From NCBI GenBank assembly GCA_041670885.1, contig JBAXYJ010000001.1, positions 1 through 51,689 on the forward strand: a stretch of DNA of 51,689 nt, read 5' to 3'. Below the pieces are notes generated by a model. It ran no database searches, was not told the origin of the DNA, and saw only the letters and a program-made list of their open reading frames with translations. The position numbers were made by a program, and so were the translations under genes. Each line of letters opens with the position of its first letter. Within the stretch, counting starts at the first letter, position 1. The DNA comes from JAJBWD01 sp041670885. Its GTDB lineage: Bacteria; Bacillota; Clostridia; Clostridiales; Clostridiaceae. Positions 25,858 through 34,600 of this stretch are shown piece by piece.

Positions 25858-28360
25858 TTTTTATCAGCAGATATAAGCTGTTTATTAATGATATTATTCC
25901 TGAATAAAACATTACTATAAGCCATTTCCCACTGCCTAGATATACAGTATGAAATATGGTTCTGAAAAACGGCAGATATATTATTGATGAAAGCATTATA
26001 ATAGATATAAAAACAGCAAAGAACAGATACATATTTGTAAATATATTAATTTCAAATACTGATTTATTTAAGCTTCTGCACTCAAATACATGGAACAGCT
26101 GCGACATAACCAGTGTTGCCATAGTTATGGTCCTGCAGCATTCTAAGCTGAAATTATAATACATGCCTGTTATAAAAGACAGAATTGTGCATATGCCTAT
26201 CAAGGTACCTCTAACAAGTATTCTCTCTCCCAATCCATCACTGAATATACCTGAACTTTTTTCTCTTGGTGCTTTTTTCATAATGTCAACGCTGGCAGGG
26301 TCAAGCCCTAAGGCTAAGGCTGGGAGTCCATCTGTTGCTAAATTAATAAATAGAATCTGTATAGGTAAAAGCGGTATTTTCAAGTAAAATAGTGAGGCTA
26401 AAAACATAGTAAGGACTTCCCCCAAATTACAGGAAAGTAAATATCTGATGAACTTTTTTATATTATCATATATTACTCTTCCCTCTCTGACAGCATTAAC
26501 AATAGTTGCAAAATTGTCATCTAAAAGTATCATAGATGAGGCTTCTTTAGTAACATCTGTACCTGAGATACCCATGGATATGCCAATATCAGCTTCTTTT
26601 ACCGCCGGGGCATCATTAACTCCATCTCCCGTCATAGCAACAATTTTCCCTAAATCTTTATATGCTTTTACTATTTTAAACTTATTTTTTGGATTAAGCC
26701 TGGCGAATATTTTTATCTTAGGGATTATCTTCCTGAACTCTTTATCTGATAATAAATCTATGTCCTTTCCCTCTATGCACTCAGTAATATTTTCGCAGAC
26801 ACCTATCTCTTTTCCTATGGCATACGCTGTATTTATATAATCTCCAGTAATCATAACCGGTGTGATTCCTGCTTTAATACATTCCTTTACAGCGTCTTTT
26901 ACTTCAACTCTGGGTGGATCTATTATCCCTATTATTCCAATAAATATCAGATCATCTTCATTTTTTATATGTTTAGTTTCTTCCTTATACCCAAAACCAA
27001 TTAGTCTTAGTGCTTTAGATGACATTTTATCTATTTCATTATTTATTTTAGATTTTACATTACTTGTTAATATTTCAGCTTTGCCATTTAACAATATTTT
27101 ATCAGATTTCATCAGAAGTCTTTCCGGAGCTCCCTTAACATAATAACAATATTTATTATTTTCTTTTGTAATAACTGTCATCATTTTTCTGTCTGAGTTA
27201 AATGGGATTTCATCTATAATGGAATATTTATTTTTAAAATTTGTAAATTCCTTCACATTTTTTGCGAAAAAATTTACAATAGCTTTTTCTGTTGGCTCTC
27301 CAATTATATCATTATCACCTGCCTGGCACTCATTGCATAACAAGGCAGCCTTTTTTATCTGTTCTTTTCCATTAAAATTTTCATTTATTTTATATTCTTT
27401 TCTATTATCATAAATACATACTGCAGTCATTTTATTTTCAGTAAGAGTTCCTGTTTTATCAGAACATATTATAGAAACGCAGCCTAAAGTTTCAACAGCG
27501 GGCAGTTTCCTGACAAGAGCATTCCTTTTAAGCATTCTTGAAACTCCCAGAGCCAGCGCTACTGTTACTATGGCAGGAAGTCCCTCTGGAATTGCAGCCA
27601 CTGCTAAGGAAACTCCCAGCAAAAACATTTCATACTTATCTTCTCCTCTGATGATCCCCATGAATGTTACTATAATGCATATTACAATGCAGCCTATTAC
27701 TAGAATTTTACCTAGTTGGGCCAGTCTTTCTTTAAGCGGGGACCTTTCTTCTGTTATTTCTGAAAGCATATCAGCTATCTTGCCCATTTCAGTTCTCATT
27801 CCGGTTTTAGTCACCTGTGCTAAGCCTTTTCCAGCTAGTACCAGTGTACCCATATAAACAGGATCAATATTTGATTTATTTACTCCTACAGATTCACCTG
27901 TTAATATTGACTCATCAACAATCAAGCTGTTTACATTATAAAGATTACCATCAGCCGGGATCCTGTCTCCACTTTCTAATACAATTAAATCAAAAGGTAC
28001 TATATTTTCTGCGTCTATTACCTCTATGTTTCCTTCTCTAATTACCTTTGCTGTAGGAGCAGCCATTTTTTTCAAAGCTTCCAGGGATTTTTCAGTCTTA
28101 TATTCCTGAATAAAGCCAAGAACACCATTCATTACTATAATGATAAGTATTGTTAATGCCTCTTCTTTAGAGCCTATTATCCCAGATACTATAGTTGCTC
28201 CAAGCAAAACCCAAACCATAAAATCATTAAATTGAGAAATTAATATTTTTAACTTTGAAATCTTTTTTTTTCTCTTTATAGTATTGGATCCATATTTGTA
28301 GAGAAGTTTTTTTACTTTATTTTTAGATAAGCCTAAGTTTTTATCAATTTCACATTCCAT
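25847..28360 (-). CDS. P-type calcium-transporting ATPase (P2A, SERCA/PMR1-like)
   Basis: This 837-residue pump has the actuator motif LTGESVGV, TM4 PEGLPAIV (a calcium-site pattern), the phosphorylated aspartate D301 in CSDKTGTLTENK, KGAPERLL in the nucleotide domain and GDGVNDAPAVKEADIGISMG. TM6 shows ATDGLPALALGLD, typical of P2A Ca2+ pumps. It probably exports calcium. The last residues KKTA and the stop derive from hairpin element copy 4, so the original C-terminus may have been altered. A GGGGGTAAC site precedes the ATG. No operon partner. Confidence 0.92.
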   Translation of the reverse strand: MECEIDKNLGLSKNKVKKLLYKYGSNTIKRKKKISKLKILISQFNDFMVWVLLGATIVSGIIGSKEEALTILIIIVMNGVLGFIQEYKTEKSLEALKKMAAPTAKVIREGNIEVIDAENIVPFDLIVLESGDRIPADGNLYNVNSLIVDESILTGESVGVNKSNIDPVYMGTLVLAGKGLAQVTKTGMRTEMGKIADMLSEITEERSPLKERLAQLGKILVIGCIVICIIVTFMGIIRGEDKYEMFLLGVSLAVAAIPEGLPAIVTVALALGVSRMLKRNALVRKLPAVETLGCVSIICSDKTGTLTENKMTAVCIYDNRKEYKINENFNGKEQIKKAALLCNECQAGDNDIIGEPTEKAIVNFFAKNVKEFTNFKNKYSIIDEIPFNSDRKMMTVITKENNKYCYYVKGAPERLLMKSDKILLNGKAEILTSNVKSKINNEIDKMSSKALRLIGFGYKEETKHIKNEDDLIFIGIIGIIDPPRVEVKDAVKECIKAGITPVMITGDYINTAYAIGKEIGVCENITECIEGKDIDLLSDKEFRKIIPKIKIFARLNPKNKFKIVKAYKDLGKIVAMTGDGVNDAPAVKEADIGISMGISGTDVTKEASSMILLDDNFATIVNAVREGRVIYDNIKKFIRYLLSCNLGEVLTMFLASLFYLKIPLLPIQILFINLATDGLPALALGLDPASVDIMKKAPREKSSGIFSDGLGERILVRGTLIGICTILSFITGMYYNFSLECCRTITMATLVMSQLFHVFECRSLNKSVFEINIFTNMYLFFAVFISIIMLSSIIYLPFFRTIFHTVYLGSGKWLIVMFYSGIISLINSLYLLIKKTA

Positions 28361-28427
28361 AGTTACCCCCTAGTGTAATTTTCCTTTTATAATAATATGA
28401 GATTATTTTCTTTTATATGAGAAGTTC

Positions 28428-28504
28428 TATAATTCAAAAATTAAAATGGTATGAATTCCTTATTTTATGATGAAAAATCAGCCAAAAGGGAATTTAACAA
28501 TTCC
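28428..28504. repeat. Degenerate copy of the hairpin element
   Basis: The right part matches the 17733 copy: TATTTTATGATGAAAAATCAGCC corresponds to the ATTTTAAGCTGAAAACCAGCC region, followed by AATT...CAATTCCC. The left end is eroded and TGCATAATT is lost. It lies directly 3' of the CbiB-like gene stop. Confidence 0.5.
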
Positions 28505-29266
28505 CTATATAACCGCAAATATTTCTATTACTATAAATATAATAAAGCTGATAAGACAAACAAAATATGTGTGATTTAAAAATTCTTTTATACAAATAGA
28601 GTCAATGCTGCACTTTCCGCTGCCATAATTTTTTATATCATAGTCGCTTTTAAAATAGTAAAAATTTATTGATTCCAGATTAGCAGCAATAATATTAAGA
28701 TTAAGCAAAGGGTTTAAAATTGAATTAATAAAAAAATCTCCTTTAAAATCTATTTTAAATGTTTTATATCTTATTATATAAATTAAATAAAATAATAAGC
28801 CTGCTAGAAATGCAGGTATAATATTTAATATTCTAATTAAAATATTAGTCAGTTTTTTATCTAGTATGTCATTTGTTAAAAATAGAATATAATAAAAAAC
28901 AGCAAACAAATTTCCAAATAGTGCAGCATATAAAACAGGTCCAATAAATCCTCCTACCAGGGCTTTAGTAATAGTTGAAATAGAATTATAAAAATTCTTA
29001 TTTCCTTTATTTTTTAAATTTACAAATTCCGTATTGCTTATATCTATGCAGATAATAAAAGTAACAAAATTCTTAATTTCTTCATCAGAAATTATCATAA
29101 AAGCATATTTTAAAGCAATAAAAAAAACAGCAAGTATTACAATAAACAGTATATCTGCTTTTATGATTTTTTTTGATTTATGGTATACCTTTTCTAATAT
29201 CTTGTATTTATCAATTTTTTTAAATAAAATACTTAACAAGCAGCCTAAAACATATCCTATTCCCAT
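28505..29266 (-). CDS. Integral membrane protein, divergent CbiB/CobD-like
   Basis: This 253-residue protein has about five to six hydrophobic segments. The stretch around residues 96-150 (GGFIGPVLYAALFGNLFAVF, then IIPAFLAGLLFYLI) has the register of the cobalamin biosynthesis protein CbiB/CobD (DGVIAPLFYALLGG...NWIPARLTA). The conserved 'NTLDSM.GY' equivalent is degraded (FLTNDI), and no other cobalamin gene is near. It may be a remote paralogue with another role. It begins 11 bases after a 54-residue ORF with GGAGG upstream. Confidence 0.5.
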   Translation of the reverse strand: MGIGYVLGCLLSILFKKIDKYKILEKVYHKSKKIIKADILFIVILAVFFIALKYAFMIISDEEIKNFVTFIICIDISNTEFVNLKNKGNKNFYNSISTITKALVGGFIGPVLYAALFGNLFAVFYYILFLTNDILDKKLTNILIRILNIIPAFLAGLLFYLIYIIRYKTFKIDFKGDFFINSILNPLLNLNIIAANLESINFYYFKSDYDIKNYGSGKCSIDSICIKEFLNHTYFVCLISFIIFIVIEIFAVI

Positions 29267-29277
29267 AAAGCCTCCAT

Positions 29278-29442
29278 CTATGAAAATATGTCTTCTATAG
29301 GAACAAGCCTTATTCGAACCGGATTGAATTCAGCTTCATTTATTCCATAAATTCTGTCATTATTAAAAGGACAGCTATTTAAGAATGGATCAAAAAATAT
29401 ACAGTTACTGAAAAAATCTTCTCTAAAATTATTAAACAGCAT
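29278..29442 (-). CDS. Small 54-residue ORF preceding the CbiB-like gene
   Basis: The ORF begins MLFNNFREDFFSNC and ends IRLVPIEDIFS. I recognise no family. It is rich in Phe and Asn and has no obvious helix or signal peptide. A GGGGG ribosome site six bases before the ATG and tight spacing to the CbiB-like gene support it as real. Upstream is a large palindrome that contains this ribosome site and a possible sporulation promoter. Confidence 0.6.
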   Translation of the reverse strand: MLFNNFREDFFSNCIFFDPFLNSCPFNNDRIYGINEAEFNPVRIRLVPIEDIFS

Positions 29443-29448
29443 AAAAAT

Positions 29449-29498
29449 CCCCCATATAATATATTTTGTATATTATATGAGGGATAATTTCTTATTAT
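29449..29498 (-). promoter_or_regulatory. Palindrome overlapping ribosome site and possible sigma-E-type promoter
   Basis: CCCCCATATAATATA (29449-29463) pairs with TATATTATATGAGGG (29469-29483), a 15-bp stem with one mismatch around TTTTG. On the minus strand the left arm carries GGGGG, the ribosome site of the 54-residue ORF. The other arm reads CATATAAT, fitting the sigma-E -10 CATAYANT, with ATA 16 bases upstream (29496-29498). Either an operator or a promoter, or an SD-masking hairpin, could explain it. Confidence 0.45.
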
Positions 29499-29525
29499 GT
29501 TGATTATAAAACAGACGGAAAATAA

Positions 29526-30320
29526 TTATTGATGATTTTTGCTTAAATAATTATCAATTAATAAGTCATAATACTTAGCAAGATTAATAATCAATTTATT
29601 TTCTGATGATTTAAAAATTATATTATCAACTGCTTTTATTGGAAGAATTTTTGGTGATGTGCCGCTGATAAATAAGCCCTCAAAGGAATTTAGCTCTTTG
29701 TATGATATATCTTTTTCAGTAATTTTTATGCCATATGTACTGCAAATTTCAAATATTTTTTTTCTTGTTATACCTGGCAGAACCTGCTTACTCAGAGATG
29801 TAAATAAAATATTATCTTTTACAAGGAATATATTTGACTTACTCCCTTCTGTTATATTACCTTCATTATTTATAAGTATGGCCTCGAAAGCATTATTTTC
29901 TTCGATTTTCTTATTAACATTTTCCCGGAAGGTTATATCCATCACTTTTGCATTTGGATTATTTCTCTCTCCAAAATATAAAATTGTTTTTACTCCTTCT
30001 GAATATTGTTCTTTTGATGGATATTTATGTGGAATAAAAAAAACATATATATCATTATTATCATATACTATTTTTACATTTCCATTAGTTATTCTGCTTT
30101 TTTTTATTAATTTATCTAATAATAATTTTATATTTTCCTCTTTTATTTCTTCTTTATTAAGCAGAGCCAAAGAGTTATTCAGCCTTAATATATGGTCCTT
30201 AAGGAATAATGGAATACAGTCTATTACCCTTATAACTTCATATATCAGCTTTTTATTCTGAAGCTGATGGACAAATTCCTCAGTTACATTTATATAATCA
30301 TTATTTTTAACAATAATCAT
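29526..30320 (-). CDS. Class IV PLP aminotransferase / 4-amino-4-deoxychorismate lyase-like
   Basis: This 264-residue fold-type IV protein has the PLP lysine probably in NAKVMDITFR, then AFEAILINNEGNITEGSKSNIFLV (the E-GS-xN-F motif) and LPGITRKKI. By pattern it could be PabC (folate), a D-amino acid or a branched-chain transaminase; its short length favours PabC-like. It follows the HAD gene by 12 bases with a GAGGGAAA site. No pabA/pabB is visible. Confidence 0.75.
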   Translation of the reverse strand: MIIVKNNDYINVTEEFVHQLQNKKLIYEVIRVIDCIPLFLKDHILRLNNSLALLNKEEIKEENIKLLLDKLIKKSRITNGNVKIVYDNNDIYVFFIPHKYPSKEQYSEGVKTILYFGERNNPNAKVMDITFRENVNKKIEENNAFEAILINNEGNITEGSKSNIFLVKDNILFTSLSKQVLPGITRKKIFEICSTYGIKITEKDISYKELNSFEGLFISGTSPKILPIKAVDNIIFKSSENKLIINLAKYYDLLIDNYLSKNHQ

Positions 30321-30332
30321 AATTATTTCCCT

Positions 30333-30974
30333 CTATTTCCATTTTAAAATTTGAATTTTAGTCTTTTTACCTTTGCTGTTTATCAAATATGGGTTACCAA
30401 CCATATTAAACAGCGGCAAGTCGGATAAAGAATCTGAATACATATAGGAATTTTTAAAATCTACCTGAATGTTTTCTTCCTTTAAAACCTGGTTTAATCT
30501 GATTACCTTTTCTTCACCCTTACAGTTCCTGCCAATAAACTTTCTTTTATACACTCCATCCTTCAGGACAACCTTTGTACCCAGAATTTTATCTATTTCC
30601 TTTAAATTATAAAATTCTTTTAAATAAAACTCGGGAGATGCTGATATTAAATATATAAGGCAGCCCTCCTTTTTCCTTTCCCGTATTGTATGATAAGCTT
30701 CTTCATATATAATAAGGCTTAATTTTTCTTTATAAAATTTTCTAACAAGTTCATCCATATCCTTTTCTTTAATCCCATTAATAAAAGAAATAAATATTAA
30801 TTTAGCTTTTTCTGCATTTATTATTTTTAGTCCGTATAAAATTCCAGCAAACAATATCTTTGGCAAATATATTAAATATTTTACATTACTTTTCACCATG
30901 AATTTATAAAATTCTAATAATGTTTCCTTTTTTGTTATAGTAAAGTCTACATCAAATATTGCTAATTTCTCCAC
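30333..30974 (-). CDS. HAD-superfamily phosphatase (subfamily IB, PSPase-like)
   Basis: This 213-residue hydrolase starts MEKLAIFDVDFTITKKE, with the nucleophile and acid Asp in DVDFT. LISASPEFYLKEF is motif II, and motif IV is YSDSLSDLPLF with metal-binding Asp. HAD-IB enzymes include phosphoserine-type phosphatases. Substrate unknown. The start is GTG with GGAGAGGAT; it lies upstream of the class IV aminotransferase as a two-gene unit. Confidence 0.82.
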   Translation of the reverse strand: MEKLAIFDVDFTITKKETLLEFYKFMVKSNVKYLIYLPKILFAGILYGLKIINAEKAKLIFISFINGIKEKDMDELVRKFYKEKLSLIIYEEAYHTIRERKKEGCLIYLISASPEFYLKEFYNLKEIDKILGTKVVLKDGVYKRKFIGRNCKGEEKVIRLNQVLKEENIQVDFKNSYMYSDSLSDLPLFNMVGNPYLINSKGKKTKIQILKWK

Positions 30975-31013
30975 TATATCCTCTCCTTATAATAAACCTA
31001 CACAAAATATAAA

Positions 31014-31030
31014 GAGCTGCAGAGCAGCTC
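31014..31030 (-). terminator. Terminator after the DUF1292 gene
   Basis: GAGCTGC and GCAGCTC form a 7-bp stem with a three-base loop, and the minus strand continues TTTATATTTT. Confidence 0.7.
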
Positions 31031-31036
31031 CTTAAT

Positions 31037-31363
31037 TTATTCTTGTGCTAATGATTCCAAATAGGATGAAACCTCTTCAAACTCTTCTTCTGTAGGTATC
31101 TCAAGTTCTTCAGGATCCTTACTATTTGCCTTTAAGATATATACACTGTTGTCTTCTGGATTCTGAACTAAAACATATTCATTTCCATTGTATTCTAATT
31201 CATCAACTATTTCGTAAGATACAATATTTCCTTCTTCATCTTCAAAATCCACATATCTCTGCTCCTCATCTTCGCAGCCACAGTCACAACCACAATCACA
31301 AGCTTCATCGTGGCAATTGCAGCTCTCTTCTTCTGAGCAATCATGTAATTTTTCTTTATCCAT
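31037..31363 (-). CDS. DUF1292 protein with Cys-rich N-terminus
   Basis: This 108-residue protein has a Cys/Asp-rich head (8 Cys and 2 His in residues 7-30, including CDCGCDCGC) followed by a DUF1292 domain (residues ~35-95; VDFEDEEGNIVSYEIVDELE). DUF1292 proteins are conserved in Firmicutes next to yrrK/yqgF-type genes; here they are not. The head resembles metallothionein-like metal binding, but that is inference. Strong AAAGGAGG site and terminator mark it as monocistronic. Confidence 0.85.
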   Translation of the reverse strand: MDKEKLHDCSEEESCNCHDEACDCGCDCGCEDEEQRYVDFEDEEGNIVSYEIVDELEYNGNEYVLVQNPEDNSVYILKANSKDPEELEIPTEEEFEEVSSYLESLAQE

Positions 31364-31442
31364 ATATTTACCTCCTTTAATGGGTTATAGTACTATTTTA
31401 CCCTTATTTACTAATTTTTTAAACACTTTTTTTAAAAAAATA

Positions 31443-31463
31443 TTAGGGTGAATGTCACCCTAA
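31443..31463 (-). terminator. Terminator after the 36-residue ORF
   Basis: TTAGGGTG and CACCCTAA form an 8-bp stem with a five-base loop; the minus strand continues TATTTTTTT. Confidence 0.85.
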
Positions 31464-31465
31464 TG

Positions 31466-31576
31466 TTAAACCTTATCCTTAACTTCTTTTACAAGCTTCT
31501 TTACGCCCTTTTCTATTCCATCTGTAACACTGTTTACTTTTTTCTTTATATTACTTTTACCCATTTTCTTTACCAT
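31466..31576 (-). CDS. Small basic peptide, 36 residues
   Basis: The ORF reads MVKKMGKSNIKKKV...VKDKV. It has a regular pattern of Lys and hydrophobic residues (KKKVNSVTDGIEKGVKKLVK) suited to an amphipathic helix. An AAGGAG site seven bases before the ATG and a tight terminator after the stop make it a credible gene. Function unknown; it could be membrane- or nucleic-acid-binding. Confidence 0.65.
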   Translation of the reverse strand: MVKKMGKSNIKKKVNSVTDGIEKGVKKLVKEVKDKV

Positions 31577-31636
31577 AGCAACATCTCCTTTAATTATAGT
31601 TTTTCACATCCAGTTGTTTTTATGCAGGTTTTTTTA

Positions 31637-31670
31637 GAAATTGCATAATTTATAAATTAATTTTTCATAT
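31637..31670. repeat. Left half of a hairpin element
   Basis: AAATTGCATAATTTATAAAT and TTTTTCATAT match the left arm of the 17733 copy. The rest is missing; the nifJ terminator follows directly. Confidence 0.55.
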
Positions 31671-31672
31671 AA

Positions 31673-31696
31673 AAAAAGGAGGTTACCCTCCTTTTT
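31673..31696 (-). terminator. Terminator of nifJ
   Basis: AAAAAGGAGG pairs with CCTCCTTTTT around GTAA on the minus strand, directly after the nifJ stop, and is followed by more T. Confidence 0.88.
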
Positions 31697-31698
31697 AA

Positions 31699-34600
31699 TT
31701 AATTACCTGCAAGTTTCTTGTAGTTATCAAGTCTTTCATTAGCATCTTTTTCTACCTTCTCATAAAGCCGCTCTGCAACTTCCGGGAAGAATTTTGAAAG
31801 TGATGCAAATCTGACTTCACCCATTAAGAAATCTCTAAAGTTAGTTTTTGGCTCTTTTGAATCCAAGCTAAATGGATTCTTACCAGCTTCTTTTAATATT
31901 GGATTATATCTGTAAAGAGCCCAGTATCCGCAATCAACGGCCTTTTTCTCTTCTAACTGGCTGCAGCCCATTCCAGCTTTTAATCCATGATTTATACATG
32001 GTGCATAAGCAATAATCAGTGATGGTCCTTTGTATGCTTCTGCTTCTGCAATAGCCTTTATTGTCTGATTCTTATCAGCACCCATTGCTATCTGAGCTAC
32101 ATATACATAACCATAGCTCATAGCCATCATGCCCAGATCTTTCTTCTTTGTTCTCTTTCCTGCAGCTGCGAACTTAGCAACAGCAGCAGTAGGTGTAGCT
32201 TTAGATGACTGTCCGCCAGTATTTGAGTAAACTTCAGTATCTACTACAAATACATTAACGTCTTCACCGGAAGCCAATACATGGTCTAATCCACCGTATC
32301 CAATATCATAAGCCCAGCCGTCTCCGCCGATTATCCATTGAGATTTCATTATTAAGAAATCCTTCTTTTCATATACTGCTTCTAAAGCTTCATTTTTAAC
32401 CTTTTCTTTTTCAAGTATTGGAAGAAGTTTAGCCGCAGCTGCTTTTGATTCTTCTCCTAAATCCTTATTAGCCAGCCAATTTTCAAATGCTGCTTTCAGA
32501 TCAGCGCTTATTCCTGTATCTTTTGCTTTGTTTACAAGGTCAATTAATTTTGATCTGTTCTGCTGTACTCCTAAGTACATACCTAAACCGAACTCTGCAT
32601 TATCTTCAAATAATGAGTTAGCCCAAGAAGGTCCTTTTCCACATTGATTCTTTGTATATGGTGTTGATGGTGCTGATGCTCCCCATATTGAAGAACAGCC
32701 TGTAGCATTTGCTATCATCATTCTATCACCAAATAACTGGGTTAGAAGCTTAGCATATGGAGTTTCTCCGCATCCTGCACAAGCTCCGCTGAACTCAAAC
32801 AGAGGCTTTTCAAATTGACTTCCCTTAACTAAGGTTTTGTTCATTGGGTTAGCTTTTTCCGGCAATTCAACAGAATAATCAAAACTCTCCTGTCCTTTTA
32901 ATTGTGATTCAAATGACTTCATTATTAAAGCTTTGTTAGGTGCTGGACAAACTTCTGCACAGTTGCCGCATCCTGTACAATCATAAGTAGAAACTACCAT
33001 TGTGAAATTCATTTCTTCTTCTGTCTTTAAGCCCTTAGCTTTTACTGCCTTAAATCCAGCCGGAGCATTTTCCAGTTCCTTAGCTGTAAGTAAGAAGGGT
33101 CTGATAACAGCATGTGGGCATACATATGAACATTGATTACACTGTATACAATTATCCATCTGCCATTCCGGAACATTAACTGCTATTCCTCTCTTCTCAT
33201 ACTTGGAAGTACCGGCTGGGAATGTTCCGTCTTCCATTCCAATAAACTTACTTACAGGAAGCTTATCTCCTTCTTGTCTGTTCATTGGAATCAGTATTTC
33301 TTTTATAAATTTAGGAACTTCTTTTTCTGCTGCTTTTTCGTCTTTTGCATCAGCCCAGGCAGTTGGAAATTCTATTTTAACTATTGAATCAATTCCTTTA
33401 TCTATGGCAGCGTTATTCATATCAATAACCTTTTGACCTTTTTTGCCATAGTTTGTTACAACTGAATCTTTAAGATACTTAACTGCATCTTCTACCGGAA
33501 TAATATTAGCCAGCTTAAAGAAAGCAGACTGCATTATCATATTGATTCTTCCGCCAAGACCTATTTCCTGAGCTATTTTAACGGCATTTATTGTATAGAA
33601 CTCAATATTATGCTTTGCTAAATTTCTCTTAACATTTGCTGGCAGGTGTTTCTCAACATCTTCTTTATCCCATACACAGTTAAGAAGGAATTTCCCTCCA
33701 TCTTTCAAGCCTGCAGTAACATCATAATTATAAACATATGACTGATTATGACATGCTATGTAATCAGCATTGCTTATAAGATATGGAGATTTAATTGGCT
33801 TCTTTCCAAATCTTAAGTGAGATATAGTAACTCCGCCGGATTTCTTTGAATCATAGGAGAAATATCCCTGAGCATACATGTCTGTATGGTCTCCTATTAT
33901 CTTTATAGCACTCTTGTTAGCCCCAACAGTACCATCTGATCCAAGACCCCAGAACTTACATTCTTTAGTTCCTTCAACAGTTGTATTAATTATCTTTTCA
34001 ACTGGAAGTGAGCTATGGTTTACATCGTCAGTTATTGCTATTGTAAATCCGTTTTTAGGCTCTTCTTTCTTTAAGTTTTCATAAACTGTTAAAATATGAG
34101 AAGGTAATGTATCCTTTGATCCTAATCCGTATCTTCCGCCAACAATAACCGGTCTTATCTGACTCTCATAGAATGCATTTCTTACATCTAAATACAATGG
34201 TTCTCCTGCTGATCCTGGTTCCTTTGTTCTATCTAAAACTGCTACCTTCTTAACAGACTTTGGAACATAGCTTAAGAAGTGCTTTATTGAGAAAGGTCTA
34301 TAAAGTCTTACCTTTAATAATCCAACTTTTTCACCATGTGCATTTAAATAATCTATAGTTTCTTCTATTGTATCGCAAATTGAACCCATAGCTATTATTA
34401 TTCTGTCAGCGTCCTCTGCTCCATAATAGTTGAATATATGATAATCTCTTCCTGTAATCTTGTTTATTCCATCCATATATCCTTCAACTATTTCAGGTAC
34501 AGCATTGTAATAAGGATTTACTACTTCTCTCTCCTGGAAGTAGATATCTGGGTTTTGAGCAGTTCCTCTTGTTACCGGGTGCTCTGGATTTAATGCTCTA

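Noticed and set aside
29659..30261. 200-residue plus-strand ORF opposite the class IV aminotransferase
   Set aside because: Shadow of a real gene in the opposite strand; hydrophobic antisense of AT-rich coding sequence.
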